Part shown: positions 9,851 to 19,689 of the stretch, one piece after another
Layout: each line of letters opens with the position of its first letter
Numbering within the stretch: position 1 is the stretch's first letter
Origin: Pelargonium cotyledonis
Lineage: Eukaryota; Streptophyta; Magnoliopsida; Geraniales; Geraniaceae
Length of the DNA stretch: 20,723 nucleotides
Reading direction: 5' to 3'
Assembly: GCA_036897625.1 (NCBI GenBank)
Contig: JAYMTA010001295.1
Coordinates: 1-20,723 of the forward strand
Program-made: the position numbers and the translations under genes
Notes under the pieces: generated by a model
Seen by the model: only the letters and a program-made list of their open reading frames with translations
What the model was told of the DNA's origin: nothing
Databases searched by the model: none

Positions 9851-12800
9851 ATGGAGTCGACGGAGTCTTCTTACGTCTCGTCTCCCGAGCATCGGCCAAG
9901 GCGATCTCCACCGCCGCCTAAGTCTCCTACTTCAGGTCGATCCGATCTACTTTCTCTCTCTCTTCTGTAATTTGTACTTGTTTCGATTTCGGATGATTTA
10001 CGTAGCAATGTGACGCTGTTCTTTGAATTTTTTTTGCTGTCGTGAATTTGCGTGATTTCAAATTTTCAAAACCTAAGCCCTCTTTGGAACGGAGGAAAAG
10101 AGGAATGTAGAATTTGTAGTTAAAACTGAAGAAATTTCGAAGAATCTGAGTAAGGTTGTAGTGTAATGCCATCTTTTGGTCTTATTTTTCTTTATTTGGT
10201 TATTTTAGCTACCAAATCAAGCATTGTGGTTTCTGCTGCTTTGGTGTGTGTTGAATCATCAGCTAATCCGAATAAGTGTTTGCTAGGTTCAATTTTGGCC
10301 AAGGTTTCTGTTTTTGTTCAAGGGCTCAGAATAATGAGAATTTACTTGCAACTTTGTTAATTCAATGTTATTAACATACATTTGATAGGAAAACCGATAA
10401 ATGATTCAGCACTTGAATTATAAAGTTCAATCTGTTTAAGAAACCAATTACTGAGTTAAGTGATGCTCTCTAGGGATTTGCAATTTATTATTGTAATTAA
10501 AGTACATTTACATGTGATATTTGCTTAATTTACCAAATTAGGGAGGGTATCTTGTTCTTGTGGTCAGAGGAAGACCTTATAATCTGATTTACCAGTGGTG
10601 CTTTTATTTAAACTAGCCTCCAAATGTTGGCTTTTGCTTTGAAATGAAAAGAACAATTACGTAGATAAAAGTGATGGTAGAGAGAAAAAGAAATAGAGTT
10701 GGTAGTTATTTATTATATGACAGAAATTGTTGTCGCGTGTTGGAGTGAGCCTAGGGCTACTATCATCGCTAAAAAAGATCCATAAATAATATATGTACTG
10801 AACAGCATGGATAAAGAACGTACTAGTCTGCTAAGGATTCACTGCCAGCACTACTTGCACTTGAATGCTAATTCTTGAGTAACAAAAAAATCAGCCATTT
10901 CACCAGTTTTGTGGCTTATTGAATAAGTTTTTATGGTTTAGTATTAATTCTTTGTTAGGAATTCTCTTTTCCTATTCAACTTGGTGCTGTAAGCACGAGC
11001 ATCGAATTTCAATTATTCTCTTCAATTACAAAAATGCACTTGTGATGTCATAACTTCATCTGTTAATTGATTGATCATTTCAGATCTGTCATTAACACTG
11101 ATTAGTTTATATTTTCACCATCACAATGCCAGATTCTGTTGAGAAACCTACGTACATAAGGTTTCTAGTATCAAATGCTGCAGCTGGTTCTGTCATTGGA
11201 AAGGGTGGCTCAACAATTACTGATTTCCAGTCACAATCTGGAGCACGAATTCAGTTGTCGCGCAATCATGAATTCTTCCCTGGAACATCTGATAGGATTA
11301 TAATGATTTCTGGATCAATTGATGAAACCATCAAGGCTGTGGAACTCATTCTTGCTAAACTGTTAGATGAGGTGATTTATGTGATATATTTTATGCTATA
11401 TATTTCTGAATACTTCTGATATTATTGACAGAAATTTCCTCTGGTGGTTAGATTCATAATGAGGAAGGCAATGATGTTGATGTAAGAACCAAAGTGAGGC
11501 TGATTGTTCCAAATAGCTCCTGTGGTAGCATAATCGGAAAAGGAGGTTCCACCATAAAGTATGAATTGTTCTCCTTGTTTGTCAGAATATAGAGCAAAGT
11601 TGGTTGATAAGCTTTTGAGACATTTTCAATAAAAAAACAGAAAACAAGTAATTTTCCACAGCTGTGAAATTATAAGATTTTGAGTTTGTAATTATTTTAT
11701 CTGGTATGTTTTCTCCTTGCTGTGAATAGCTTGATGAAGTTCTCTGGGTCTTTTTATCAGCATGGTAGATGCTGAGCGTTGTTTGTGCGGAACATTCTTT
11801 ATATTGTTATGGTTCCAAAATGTCGTATGGAATTAATTGGCTCAAGTTTTGGCAACCCAACTGTTCATTTAGCTTCTAATGGAGTTTGCTCAAATTGAGT
11901 TTAGATTGGGCCAAGATAGAGTATGTTTAGAAAATATACTAGTGAAATTTGGTGCTGAAGTTCCCATTTTGGAACTGGAAACAGTTCAGATTCTTTTTAT
12001 CAATTTCATAGTTTGATATGTAACTTTATGTTTTCAATCAGCCTGTACAGTGCTAGATATGGATTGAAGAGCTTGGATCATCCAAAACCTTTAGTGGTTT
12101 TTGCTGATAAGTTCAAATTATAAATTAGCACTATTTTTATGAGCTACCTTTTGATGTTAGAGGAACGACTAAGACTTGAATTGGCAGAAAATTGATGAGA
12201 TATGGAGCAGGATAATGTTATGACAATGTGGTAAGGAGATGATAGATGCTTTTGTCGGGAAAACTGAACTTTGGGAACATGAATGTTATGAGTGCACTTG
12301 ATGGAGAAAATTTGTTATGGAAGATGTCTACAGTTGAATAATTGAAAGGCACATATAACTGTATGAAAATTCTGAATTCAGGTTTGTTATATTTGGTTCT
12401 AGATTACATTTTACCGATTTATGTATGTCTATCTATGTAGTAGCAGACTTTTATATTGCAACGGTCATTGATATATACCCACATATGTGGGCCATGTGGA
12501 CTAGCCAAACAATGACTGGTGTTGGAGTGATACTATGAGAAAAATGTGCCCTGTCATTAATAACTGCATTTTAAGTTTAATATCAATGTCTGCATTATAA
12601 CTTCTCAGGACTACTTGTTAATTTTTATTTGGCAGAGCCCACTATTTATATATTTGACAACTATTACATAAAGAAGAAAAACACAAAAATGCTGATATGT
12701 AGGTATCTCTTTCTGCAGGTCATTTATTGAAAACTCCCAAGCTGGGATTAAGATATCTGCTCAGGATAACAATTATTTTGGGTTAAATGATAGATTAGTA

Positions 12801-15800
12801 ACAGTGACTGGCACTTTAGAGGAACAGATGCGTGCAGTTGATTTGATTCTGTCTAAGCTAACTGAAGACCCTCATTACCCACAGACTATGAATGCCCCGT
12901 TTTCGTATGCAGGTTTGTCTTATACAACTATGTAGAATGATTCTTATTTAACACTGTCTGCTTCCTGTTTCTGTATGTTAGTAGTAACACTTTCATTATC
13001 TTGAACATTCATTACTACCTTTTCCCCTTGCTATCCTATTATATTTACTCTCTTTGTTTTGGTAGGAAGGGGGACTAGGATTCATATAATCATATTCATC
13101 TCAAATACACTTGCTACAATTTTAGGCTGTTACCTTCATTCATAGAAAGATTGAAAGAAAAACTTTTCTTTGATTTCTAGCTTTTCAAGTCACATTGGAA
13201 ATACAAATTAGTATGTCAGTATGTGGAGTGCATAATGCTTAGGATTGACAAGTTTCAACTTTCTAGAGATCAAGGCTGTGCCTCAATATTACATTATTCT
13301 ACCATCTATTTGTAAAGTTATTCTTATAGGAAGTATAGCCTATAATGTTTTGAAGGAGTTTTGCCTGAAAAGTTATTCTATTTAAAAGGTTATTCTTATA
13401 GGAAGTAACTTGATAATACTGGATGTGTCCACTGTCGAGACTCATCTTCTCTAATCTATCTTTGGTATTGTACTATTTAGTCTAATTGTCCAATTATTAA
13501 CCAACCTCCTAGCCCCTGGAGGTTCTTTTAACCAGGAAAAGTATGGACCAAATGATTCTATTTCCCTTCTTCCCATGTACTTTTTCACCATTCATATCCA
13601 AGAATTGGGATTGCAAAATACTGACTTATATAGTGTAGTAATGTTTGCTGATAGTATATTACCTGTGGATTTTTTTCCGTCAAACTTGATGTGTAGTAAG
13701 TCGTCTTTAACTTCAATTTTTAGGTGTTTACTTCTCCGGTTTTCATGGTATTCCATATACATATGTGCTTCCTTCTGTTGCAACAGCACCATACAGTGCA
13801 ATGAATTATGGACCACGGGCGCCACCTGGAGGGAAGTTCCAGAATAGCAAGGTTTAGCCCTTTTCTTAGTGCTTTCATGCTAATCATGACTTAATGTGTT
13901 TACACTGACTTTATAAGGGAAAAATAGGTTGCTCTAGATGTGCATAAAGTGACTGGATTTACACCTGTTGATTAAATAAGTTTGTATATATTTTGACAAG
14001 AGAGGATATATGAGTCAGAACAGCAAAGTCAATTGCATTGACTCACAAAGTCCTGTCTTCTGGTAGACTTGTACGTAAAACCTTAGGCTTCCCATTTCTT
14101 GTTATCACAACTTTACCCTTCCATACTGTTATATATTAGGATCATCTGAATTTACCAATTTATTCGTTACAATGAACATGCTCTTTTTAGGACACTTCAC
14201 TTCCACCCAGCTGCTGATGTCTGAAGTAGTAATGGGTAGTTTGCCTTGAACTGTTTCCTGAAGAACTAATTCAAAAAAAAAAAAAAAAATTAGAGTAGGG
14301 AATGAAAATTTCTGTAACCCATCGCCATCAGATGAAAGTCTGCAGTGAAAATTGGAATGTATGTAGATTTAGATAATTTACACACAGTAACAATTGGAAT
14401 GTATGTAGATTTGGATAATTTACATACAGTAAAAATTGGAATGTATGTAGATGAAAGTCTACAGTAAACCAAGTGATATATGGACTTCTTAGTCGGTATA
14501 TAAAATATTTGAATGAAACATGATTATGGAGCTTTTTATTGAAAAGTTTATTTTCTGACAATGTTTAGACCAGTTTTTATGTTTTTTTTTTTCCCACCAC
14601 AGATGTTATAAGATTGCACTGGGTTAAATAGTTGAACTTGAAAATTATCTGCTGAAATAGGAAAGTTCATGTAAAGCTCAATGAGCGTGGATGGTCTCTG
14701 TCTATGACTGTTTTCTAGTGCAAAGAAGGTTATAATACAGTAACAATTGGAATGTATGCAGTAAAAATTGGAATGTATGCAGATCTGGATATTTTACATA
14801 CAGTAAAAATTGGACTGTATGTAGATGAAAGTCTGCAGTAAACCAAGTGATATATGGACTTCTGAGTCGGTATATAAAATATTTGAATGAAACATGATTA
14901 TGGAACTTTTTATTGAAAAGTTTATTTTCTGACAATGTTTAGACCAGTATTTATGTTTTTTTGATCCACCACAGATGTTATAAGATTGCATTGGGTTAAA
15001 TAGTTGAATTTGAAAATTACCTGCCGACATAGGAAAATTCATGTAAAGCTCAATGAGCGTGGATGGTCTCTGTTTGTGACTGTTTTCTAGTGCAAAGAAG
15101 GTTATAATATGATGAGATTGGACATAGATCTTGTTTCTAATTCGGGTTATGATGCCACTTATAATTGATCCACCCTTTGCTGCAAATGTCTTCATTCTAT
15201 TTCTGGAAATCCCCATTGCTGATGCCATGGGAAAGTGATTGTCTTTGACACTTGTGTTTGCTGTCCTTTACTGTTTAATCTTGGCGATGCCGTATGAAAT
15301 ATGTTAAAATGAACCTTGTTTGGGATTTTTTTAGTGGAGCACCTATATGAGCGACATGCCTACTTTAAGTGTGTTAATTCACTAAAACATCTTCTGTTGT
15401 TTACAGGAAGACCGCAATAACTCAGTGACCATCGGTGTTGCAGATGAGCATATTGGATTGGTTGTGGGTCGTGGTGGAAGGAATATAATGGAAATTAGTC
15501 AGGTCAATGCCAACTTTGTCAAAACAAACAAAAGATCACCACTTTGCAATTGCAGCTTTGGACTAAAACAAAATTCTTTTTTTTTTTATTTCTTTCTTCA
15601 GGTTAGTGGGGCCAGAATCAAGATATCGGATAGAGGGGATTTCATGTCTGGGGCATCTGGTAGGGATAAACAGAACTTCAGATGACCTAATGGCTAGAGT
15701 TTCATGCTCAGTAAAGATAACACTGTTTTTTCTTATATCGGACAGGAAAGTGACCATCACGGGATCACAAAGAGCTATCCGTGCTGCAGAGGGCATGATT

Positions 15801-15842
15801 ATGCAGAAGGTAGCTTATGCTTCTGAGAGGGACATGGAATAG
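9851..15842 (+). CDS. BTR1: Triple-KH RNA-binding protein, BTR1 type
   Basis: Family-guided exons are 9851-9935, 11133-11371, 11452-11558, 12719-12912, 13724-13851, 15407-15502, 15602-15659 and 15742-15842, giving 335 residues. The protein opens [20 protein letters not shown] and holds three KH domains, each with its loop: GKGG at 51-54, GKGG at 137-140 and GRGG at 272-275. A Gly/Tyr/Pro-rich linker (about 200-250) separates KH2 and KH3. Order, length and segments such as [13 protein letters not shown] match Arabidopsis BTR1 (AT5G04430), a single-stranded RNA-binding protein known for binding tomato mosaic virus RNA and restricting its multiplication; other cellular RNA targets are likely. 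The odd point is intron 7: its donor (15660) is normal, but the in-frame acceptor at 15740-15741 is GG. Using the next AG (15744-15745) changes frame and stops after residue 304, halfway through KH3. Confidence 0.92.
14343..14461. repeat. 42-bp minisatellite-like direct repeats
   Basis: Three consecutive units start with CAGT(G/A)A at 14343, 14385 and 14427; the first two are 42 bp and the third is shortened. Each holds AATTGGAATGTATGTAGAT. Related, rearranged units recur at 14737-14835. The array lies in intron 5 of the KH gene. Confidence 0.85.
14361..15108. repeat. Tandem duplication of about 370 bp in KH-gene intron 5
   Basis: The segment from about 14384 to 14735 is repeated at about 14737 to 15108. 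Anchor pairs are ATGAAAGTCT at 14451 and 14825 (offset 374) and CAAAGAAGGTTATAAT at 14721 and 15092 (offset 371). Identity over the 280 bases between these anchors is high, with scattered substitutions. The junction lies inside the 42-bp repeat family, suggesting unequal exchange between those short repeats. Confidence 0.85.
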
Positions 15843-16349
15843 ATCTCAAGTCTATAGATAGGTCATTTTTGAAACTTGTTTACCCATTTCACACAATGCA
15901 ATGGTACTTCGGTAGGAGGAGGCAGATCCGAGAAACGGGAAGTGAGAGGTTTTTAGGTCTTCTTTTGTTTGTTGAGTTGAGAATATAAACTATTTCTCAG
16001 AGACCATGCTCTGTTAAAAATGTTACATTATTGCTTGACCCAAAATATTACAGTTTGTTTCATTCTTTCATGTCTGATGCCATATTTGATTGGTAGCTAA
16101 TGATACACAGAAATTGCAAGTAATTTTTACGTTTATTCAATAATAATAATAAAAACATTGGTAGCAATGTTTGATCAATAGTAGTATAATATGACTCTAC
16201 ACAAACACACACAGGCCACAGCACGCACAGTGGTGAAGCAGCTGCGGTTTATTTGAAACTTGAAAGATCACAAATGCAAAAGACAGATTTGAAACTTGAA
16301 TATTCTGCTAGTCGTTGCTGTTGTTTGCTACGAACAATACAACAAATGT
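15843..16349. other. Convergent 3' flanks of KH and glycine-rich protein genes
   Basis: This 0.5-kb gap holds the 3' untranslated regions of two genes that face each other. A plus-strand AATAAA at 16148-16153 could serve the KH gene. Minus-strand AATAAA hexamers at 16253-16248 and 16137-16132 could serve the glycine-rich protein gene. If the distal signals are used the two transcripts would overlap at their 3' ends. The signals are judged by hexamer match only. Confidence 0.45.
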
Positions 16350-16946
16350 TCACGGAACACCCTGGTATCCTCCTTCACCGTATCCAGAGCCATAGCCAGA
16401 GCCTGATCCATAGCCAGAGCCACTGCCATTGCCGTTGGCTCCACCTCCGCCGCCTCCTCCTCCTCCTCCTCCTCCACCTCCCTTACCACCACCTCCGCTT
16501 CCATATCCACTGCCACTTCCGCTTCCATATCCGGAGCCGTAACCGGAATAAGCACCTCCACCTCCCATGCCTCCGCCTCCTCCTCCACCGCTACCACCAC
16601 CCCCGCCCCAACTCTTTCCACCTCCAGATCCATATCCAGAGCCGCTCCCAGACCCATATCCAGAGCCATTGCCATTTCCTAATGCACTACCGCCTCCTCC
16701 TCCTCCTCCACCACCGCCGCCTCCTCCTCCATTAGTTCCTCCACTTCCATACCCCGAGCCACTCCCAGAGCCATAGCCGGATCCGGAGCCAATGCCCGGA
16801 GCAGAAACCCGACCTCCACCTCCCCCACCACCACCGCCACCACCACCATTGCCAACAAGGGCCTTGGGTGATCTTGCAGCAAAAGAAAGATGAACAAAGA
16901 GTAAAACCAAGAATGCAGAAGCTATGAGTACCCTTGAAGTGGCCAT
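16350..16946 (-). CDS. Secreted glycine-rich protein (cell-wall type GRP)
   Basis: A single open frame of 198 residues starts at ATG 16946-16944 in TCAATGGCC context and ends at TGA 16352-16350. Residues 1-23 form a clear signal peptide (basic start, then a Leu/Val/Phe core ending SFA before ARSPKA). The remainder is almost all Gly with Ser, Tyr, Asn and Ala. Blocks of up to about 14 Gly alternate with GSGYGSG-type blocks, four of each kind, and the tail is EGGYQGVP. No RNA-binding, zinc-finger or Cys-rich domain is present, which separates it from GR-RBPs and from class II/III GRPs with Cys-rich ends. Such proteins are exported and can be fixed in cell walls through Tyr cross-links; that role is inferred from the family. 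Frames on the other strand here (Pro-rich, His/Leu-rich) are shadows of its GGN codons. Confidence 0.88.
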   Translation of the reverse strand: MATSRVLIASAFLVLLFVHLSFAARSPKALVGNGGGGGGGGGGGGRVSAPGIGSGSGYGSGSGSGYGSGGTNGGGGGGGGGGGGGGSALGNGNGSGYGSGSGSGYGSGGGKSWGGGGGSGGGGGGGMGGGGAYSGYGSGYGSGSGSGYGSGGGGKGGGGGGGGGGGGGGANGNGSGSGYGSGSGYGSGYGEGGYQGVP

Positions 16947-17028
16947 TGATGAAGGATCACTTAGAAAGGAATAATGTATATTCGTGAGCTAGCGAGTGTT
17001 GTGTATAAGAGTGTTGGAGTTAGTGAAG

Positions 17029-17038
17029 CTATTTATAG
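17029..17038 (-). promoter_or_regulatory. TATA box of glycine-rich protein gene
   Basis: Read on the minus strand this is CTATAAATAG, a near-consensus plant TATA box about 83-92 bp upstream of the start codon. It would place transcription start near 17000 and give a leader of roughly 55 bases. Confidence 0.75.
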
Positions 17039-17040
17039 GC

Positions 17041-17480
17041 ATCGTAGCTAGGTAGAGCCCAACATTGATGTATTTTGACATAGTAATTAGCTAACGTTAA
17101 TAACTATTCTAGTAGCTTCCATATATGTGGTACATAGAATAATGAATAATGAGTATAATGAATAATGAATATAATGAAGAGTGAGTGGTGTTGGTGGCGG
17201 TGCAATACAGAATAAAGGTGGGGGGGGTGGTGGACTGAGGATGTCTTCTTCTGTCCGTCTTCATGCAATTCCCTATCCGCAATGATTTACCCCACTTTTG
17301 AATATGGGACCAGTGCAATATCATTTTTGTCAATCTGTTCCTACAATGACTTGACTCCATCCATCTCCAATCAATTATACTATTACATCTGTAAACTATA
17401 ATTATATATCTACCATCTTTCACTTTCTTTCTTGATTTCTGTATGGCAAAACCAACATTTTTTAGTTTTGTTCCTTCCAA
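17041..17480. promoter_or_regulatory. Upstream region of glycine-rich protein gene with AT-rich short repeats
   Basis: There is no gene here. Bases about 17138-17180 hold repeated (G)AATAATGA/TATAATGA units, and 17205-17232 a short G-rich run. It is the likely promoter area of the minus-strand glycine-rich protein gene by position, with no specific element identified beyond its TATA box. Confidence 0.4.
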
Positions 17481-17494
17481 TACTCCTAGTAGAA

Positions 17495-17672
17495 TTTGAT
17501 AAGCAACGAGACATCGTACTCGAAGTCACTGTTTCTCACTCCCTAAAGATTCAACTACCCTAAATCCTACCTCACAAATCTCACCTCATACCGTCGACAT
17601 GGAGACTTGAACTCGAGACTTCAGAAGAAATCCAAAGTATTTTAATCACTTGACCCAACGTGTCTTAGTAAC
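17495..17672 (-). mobile_element. tRNA-derived SINE-like element
   Basis: On the minus strand GTTGGGTCAAGTGATTAAA (near 17659-17641) resembles an RNA polymerase III A box and GAGTTCAAGTCTCC (near 17614-17601) a B box; the spacing of about 35 bases is that of a tRNA-related head. The element would end near ...GCTTATCAAAT at about 17500, an A-rich 3' end like those of many plant SINEs. A degenerate direct repeat (CTACTAGGAG beyond the 3' end, CTAATAGGGG before the 5' end) could be the target duplication. No tRNA cloverleaf was found, so it is not a tRNA gene. Exact ends are uncertain. Confidence 0.45.
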
Positions 17673-17704
17673 GCCCCTATTAGTTTAAACCTTCACATGA
17701 CTAG

Positions 17705-17889
17705 TCGTATAATGTTTGGGATACTATTTTGTACAATGACCTAACCATCATTTTTAATCAAATTGGCTGAGTTAACCTTCATCCAATCCATCAGTGAAGT
17801 TTTAATCAAATTGGCTGAGTTAACCTCATTTTTATGTTTTAACAATGAGCTAAACATGTCGTATAGTGTTTGGGATACTATTTTGTACT
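17705..17889. repeat. Nested direct repeats
   Basis: GTCGTATAATGTTTGGGATACTATTTTGTAC-like sequence occurs near 17705-17735 and again, with one change, near 17858-17888. Between them AATCAAATTGGCTGAGTTAACC occurs twice (near 17757 and 17803). The arrangement suggests successive local duplications of an unidentified repeat. No coding sequence is seen. Confidence 0.75.
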
Positions 17890-17999
17890 TTCACATTTCT
17901 CTGAATGTCCACCATTGAGGGACACCATTGTCTCATCATATAATTTTTTTCTTCTCTTTCTCAGCATGTTCGCCAACAGTAGATTCATGACTTACTCCT

Positions 18000-18560
18000 C
18001 AATCCACACTAACAAGTTGCCGACTTCCCTTAGAGGTGACCCGGTAAGGTGGGGAGCCTTAGAGACGTGACGTGGTGAGGCGGGGACTTTGGTGACCTCT
18101 TGTGGAGAATAAGTTTGAGGAGTACAAATGTACTCTCCTTTGTTGATGGTTTAGGGGCGATGAACTCTCCTTGTGGTTATTAGCTGACTCTTGTGGAGAG
18201 TAAGTGTTGTGATCCTTCTTTGGGGCATTGGAGATTCACATCTCAAATGAGCTCCATTTGAGAGGGAATGTCGACACATGGCCCCTTGTGGCCTCAATTT
18301 TACCTCATGGTCTTAATTAAACGAGTACGAGTTTTGTTTAAGATGGGATGCTGCGACATGTCTTCTTGAGGCCGCAACATGACGTCTAGAATGATAATGT
18401 TTCACGTCTCAAACAATCTTCATTTGAGAGGGAGAACGCAACATGAGGATTGACGCCACATGCCTCAAACGAGAATGCTACATCCTCAAACGAGATATGT
18501 TCGAGGGGGAGAACCTAACATGATTTCTTAAAGCCGCAACATGACATTGCATGAGAATCC
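18000..18560. repeat. Decayed repeat tract with hairpin motifs
   Basis: Several motifs recur: CTCTTGTGGAGA(A/G)TAAG (near 18098 and 18189), and a block made of CTCAAA, a short spacer, TTTGAGAGGGA (18241-18267, 18407-18433, with a weaker third near 18484-18510). The first forms a perfect 8-bp hairpin (18241-18248 with 18256-18263). GCAACATGA also recurs downstream of these. The tract is more GC-rich than its flanks and looks like transposon-derived sequence, but no transposon protein could be read. It is unassigned. Confidence 0.5.
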
Positions 18561-19640
18561 TCTTTACATATAGTTCTGCGAAATGAGCAAACTTGTTATT
18601 CAATTTTTTCCTTCATAACTTATCGAGTTTATTTTTCTAGTCTAAACAAATGTCACAATTTCGGGCTAATTAGCCTCAAGTTTTGGTGCTCTCCACAAAA
18701 CCTAACCTCACATCAACACTGTTCAAGCAATTTTATATTCTGGTAATGATAAAAACATGATAGAGCATGAAGAGTGACGGTGCAAGCTTCCTGCAGGAGC
18801 TATTAGTATTTTCTTTGACCTAAAAAATCAGAGACCACAAAAACCCATTAACTCACACATATCATCAGTTCTCACCAACCTTAGTGGAGTGGAGCTAGTC
18901 TCTTGAAATGACATATGGCATCTCTCACTTTTGTAATGATGTTGATGTTGGTGTTGGTGTTTGGCATATGGTATGCATAGCTTGCACGCTTCACAGCTAG
19001 CATTTTCGTCTCTTCAAAATGTCGACATATGTGGTATATGTATAATACGAGAAACACACTAACAAAAAAACTTTGGAGAGAATTTTTAGTTGTAACGAGC
19101 ATATATAATAAACTAGTTCTCAAGATGAGTCTCTTTTGTTACTTCGAGTATCCCACTTTTCTGTCAAATTTGATATTCTTGCGTCCTTTGATACTTGATA
19201 TTGCCAAACAAACATTTTCTAGTGGAAGTCTCTTTGAAGCCCAAATTAGATACCGATAATGGTAAACATCAAAATGGGTAATGTGAACGTACCTTGTTAC
19301 TGTTTGCATCTTAACTTTTATTAATTTCTAGTAAAAACTGGTGTTTTACCTTTGCAACTCTTATTGTGCTCTTATTGCTACGTGGCTCTCTTTTATTTTA
19401 TGGCCATTGCCATTATGGGTCTACCGTGTAGTTGATTCTCCTGAGGAGGCCGATGCCCTTTCCTAACACTTGAGCCATACTTTTATTGATTAGGTAGTTT
19501 TGAATTTCTAATTAGTAAGAGTGTAGTGTCCTTATATTTAGTTTTAAGTTGGATGCCAATAGATGATCCATTCTTCCCGTGATTCCTCTTGCTCTCGTGA
19601 TTTGTAAGAGTGTTTTGTTGTTTGAGTACCTTTCTTGAGT
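18561..19640. other. Gene-free stretch
   Basis: No gene, domain or convincing repeat was found. A GTTGATGTTGGTGTTGGTG run near 18939-18960 is the only notable simple sequence; the frames through this stretch are short and without recognisable features. Confidence 0.4.
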
Positions 19641-19689
19641 GTCTAATGAAGTTTCATTTGTCCTCGCTTCATGTTGGGTAGTATTGTAT

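Noticed and set aside
10166..10360. 64-codon plus-strand open frame in KH-gene intron 1
   Set aside because: It lies wholly inside an intron, has no domain and no splice links that fit the KH frame.
14794..15228. 144-codon minus-strand open frame in KH-gene intron 5
   Set aside because: It is antisense to an intron, within the large duplication, with no recognisable domain.
15660..15711. Alternative removal of only 52 nt (donor 15660, acceptor CTCAG ending 15711) that would restore the KH3 frame with extra residues
   Set aside because: The frame is open, but 52 nt is shorter than plant introns usually are and the inserted hydrophobic residues do not fit KH3; kept only as a possibility to test in RNA data.
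15664..15745. Reading intron 7 as having a mutated donor (GG at 15664) with the canonical acceptor at 15745
   Set aside because: It needs both a donor change and loss of the conserved Asp before Arg-Lys-Val; a single acceptor change explains the sequence better.
16253..16776. Plus-strand open frames of 160 and 69 codons (His/Leu-rich; Pro-rich) and a minus-strand Glu/Ala/Val-rich frame
   Set aside because: They lie opposite or out of frame to the glycine-rich protein gene and arise from its GGN codon runs; the gene has a signal peptide, TATA box and good start context, the shadows have none.
17601..17672. tRNA gene
   Set aside because: Only box A- and box B-like sequences are present; no acceptor or anticodon stem could be paired.
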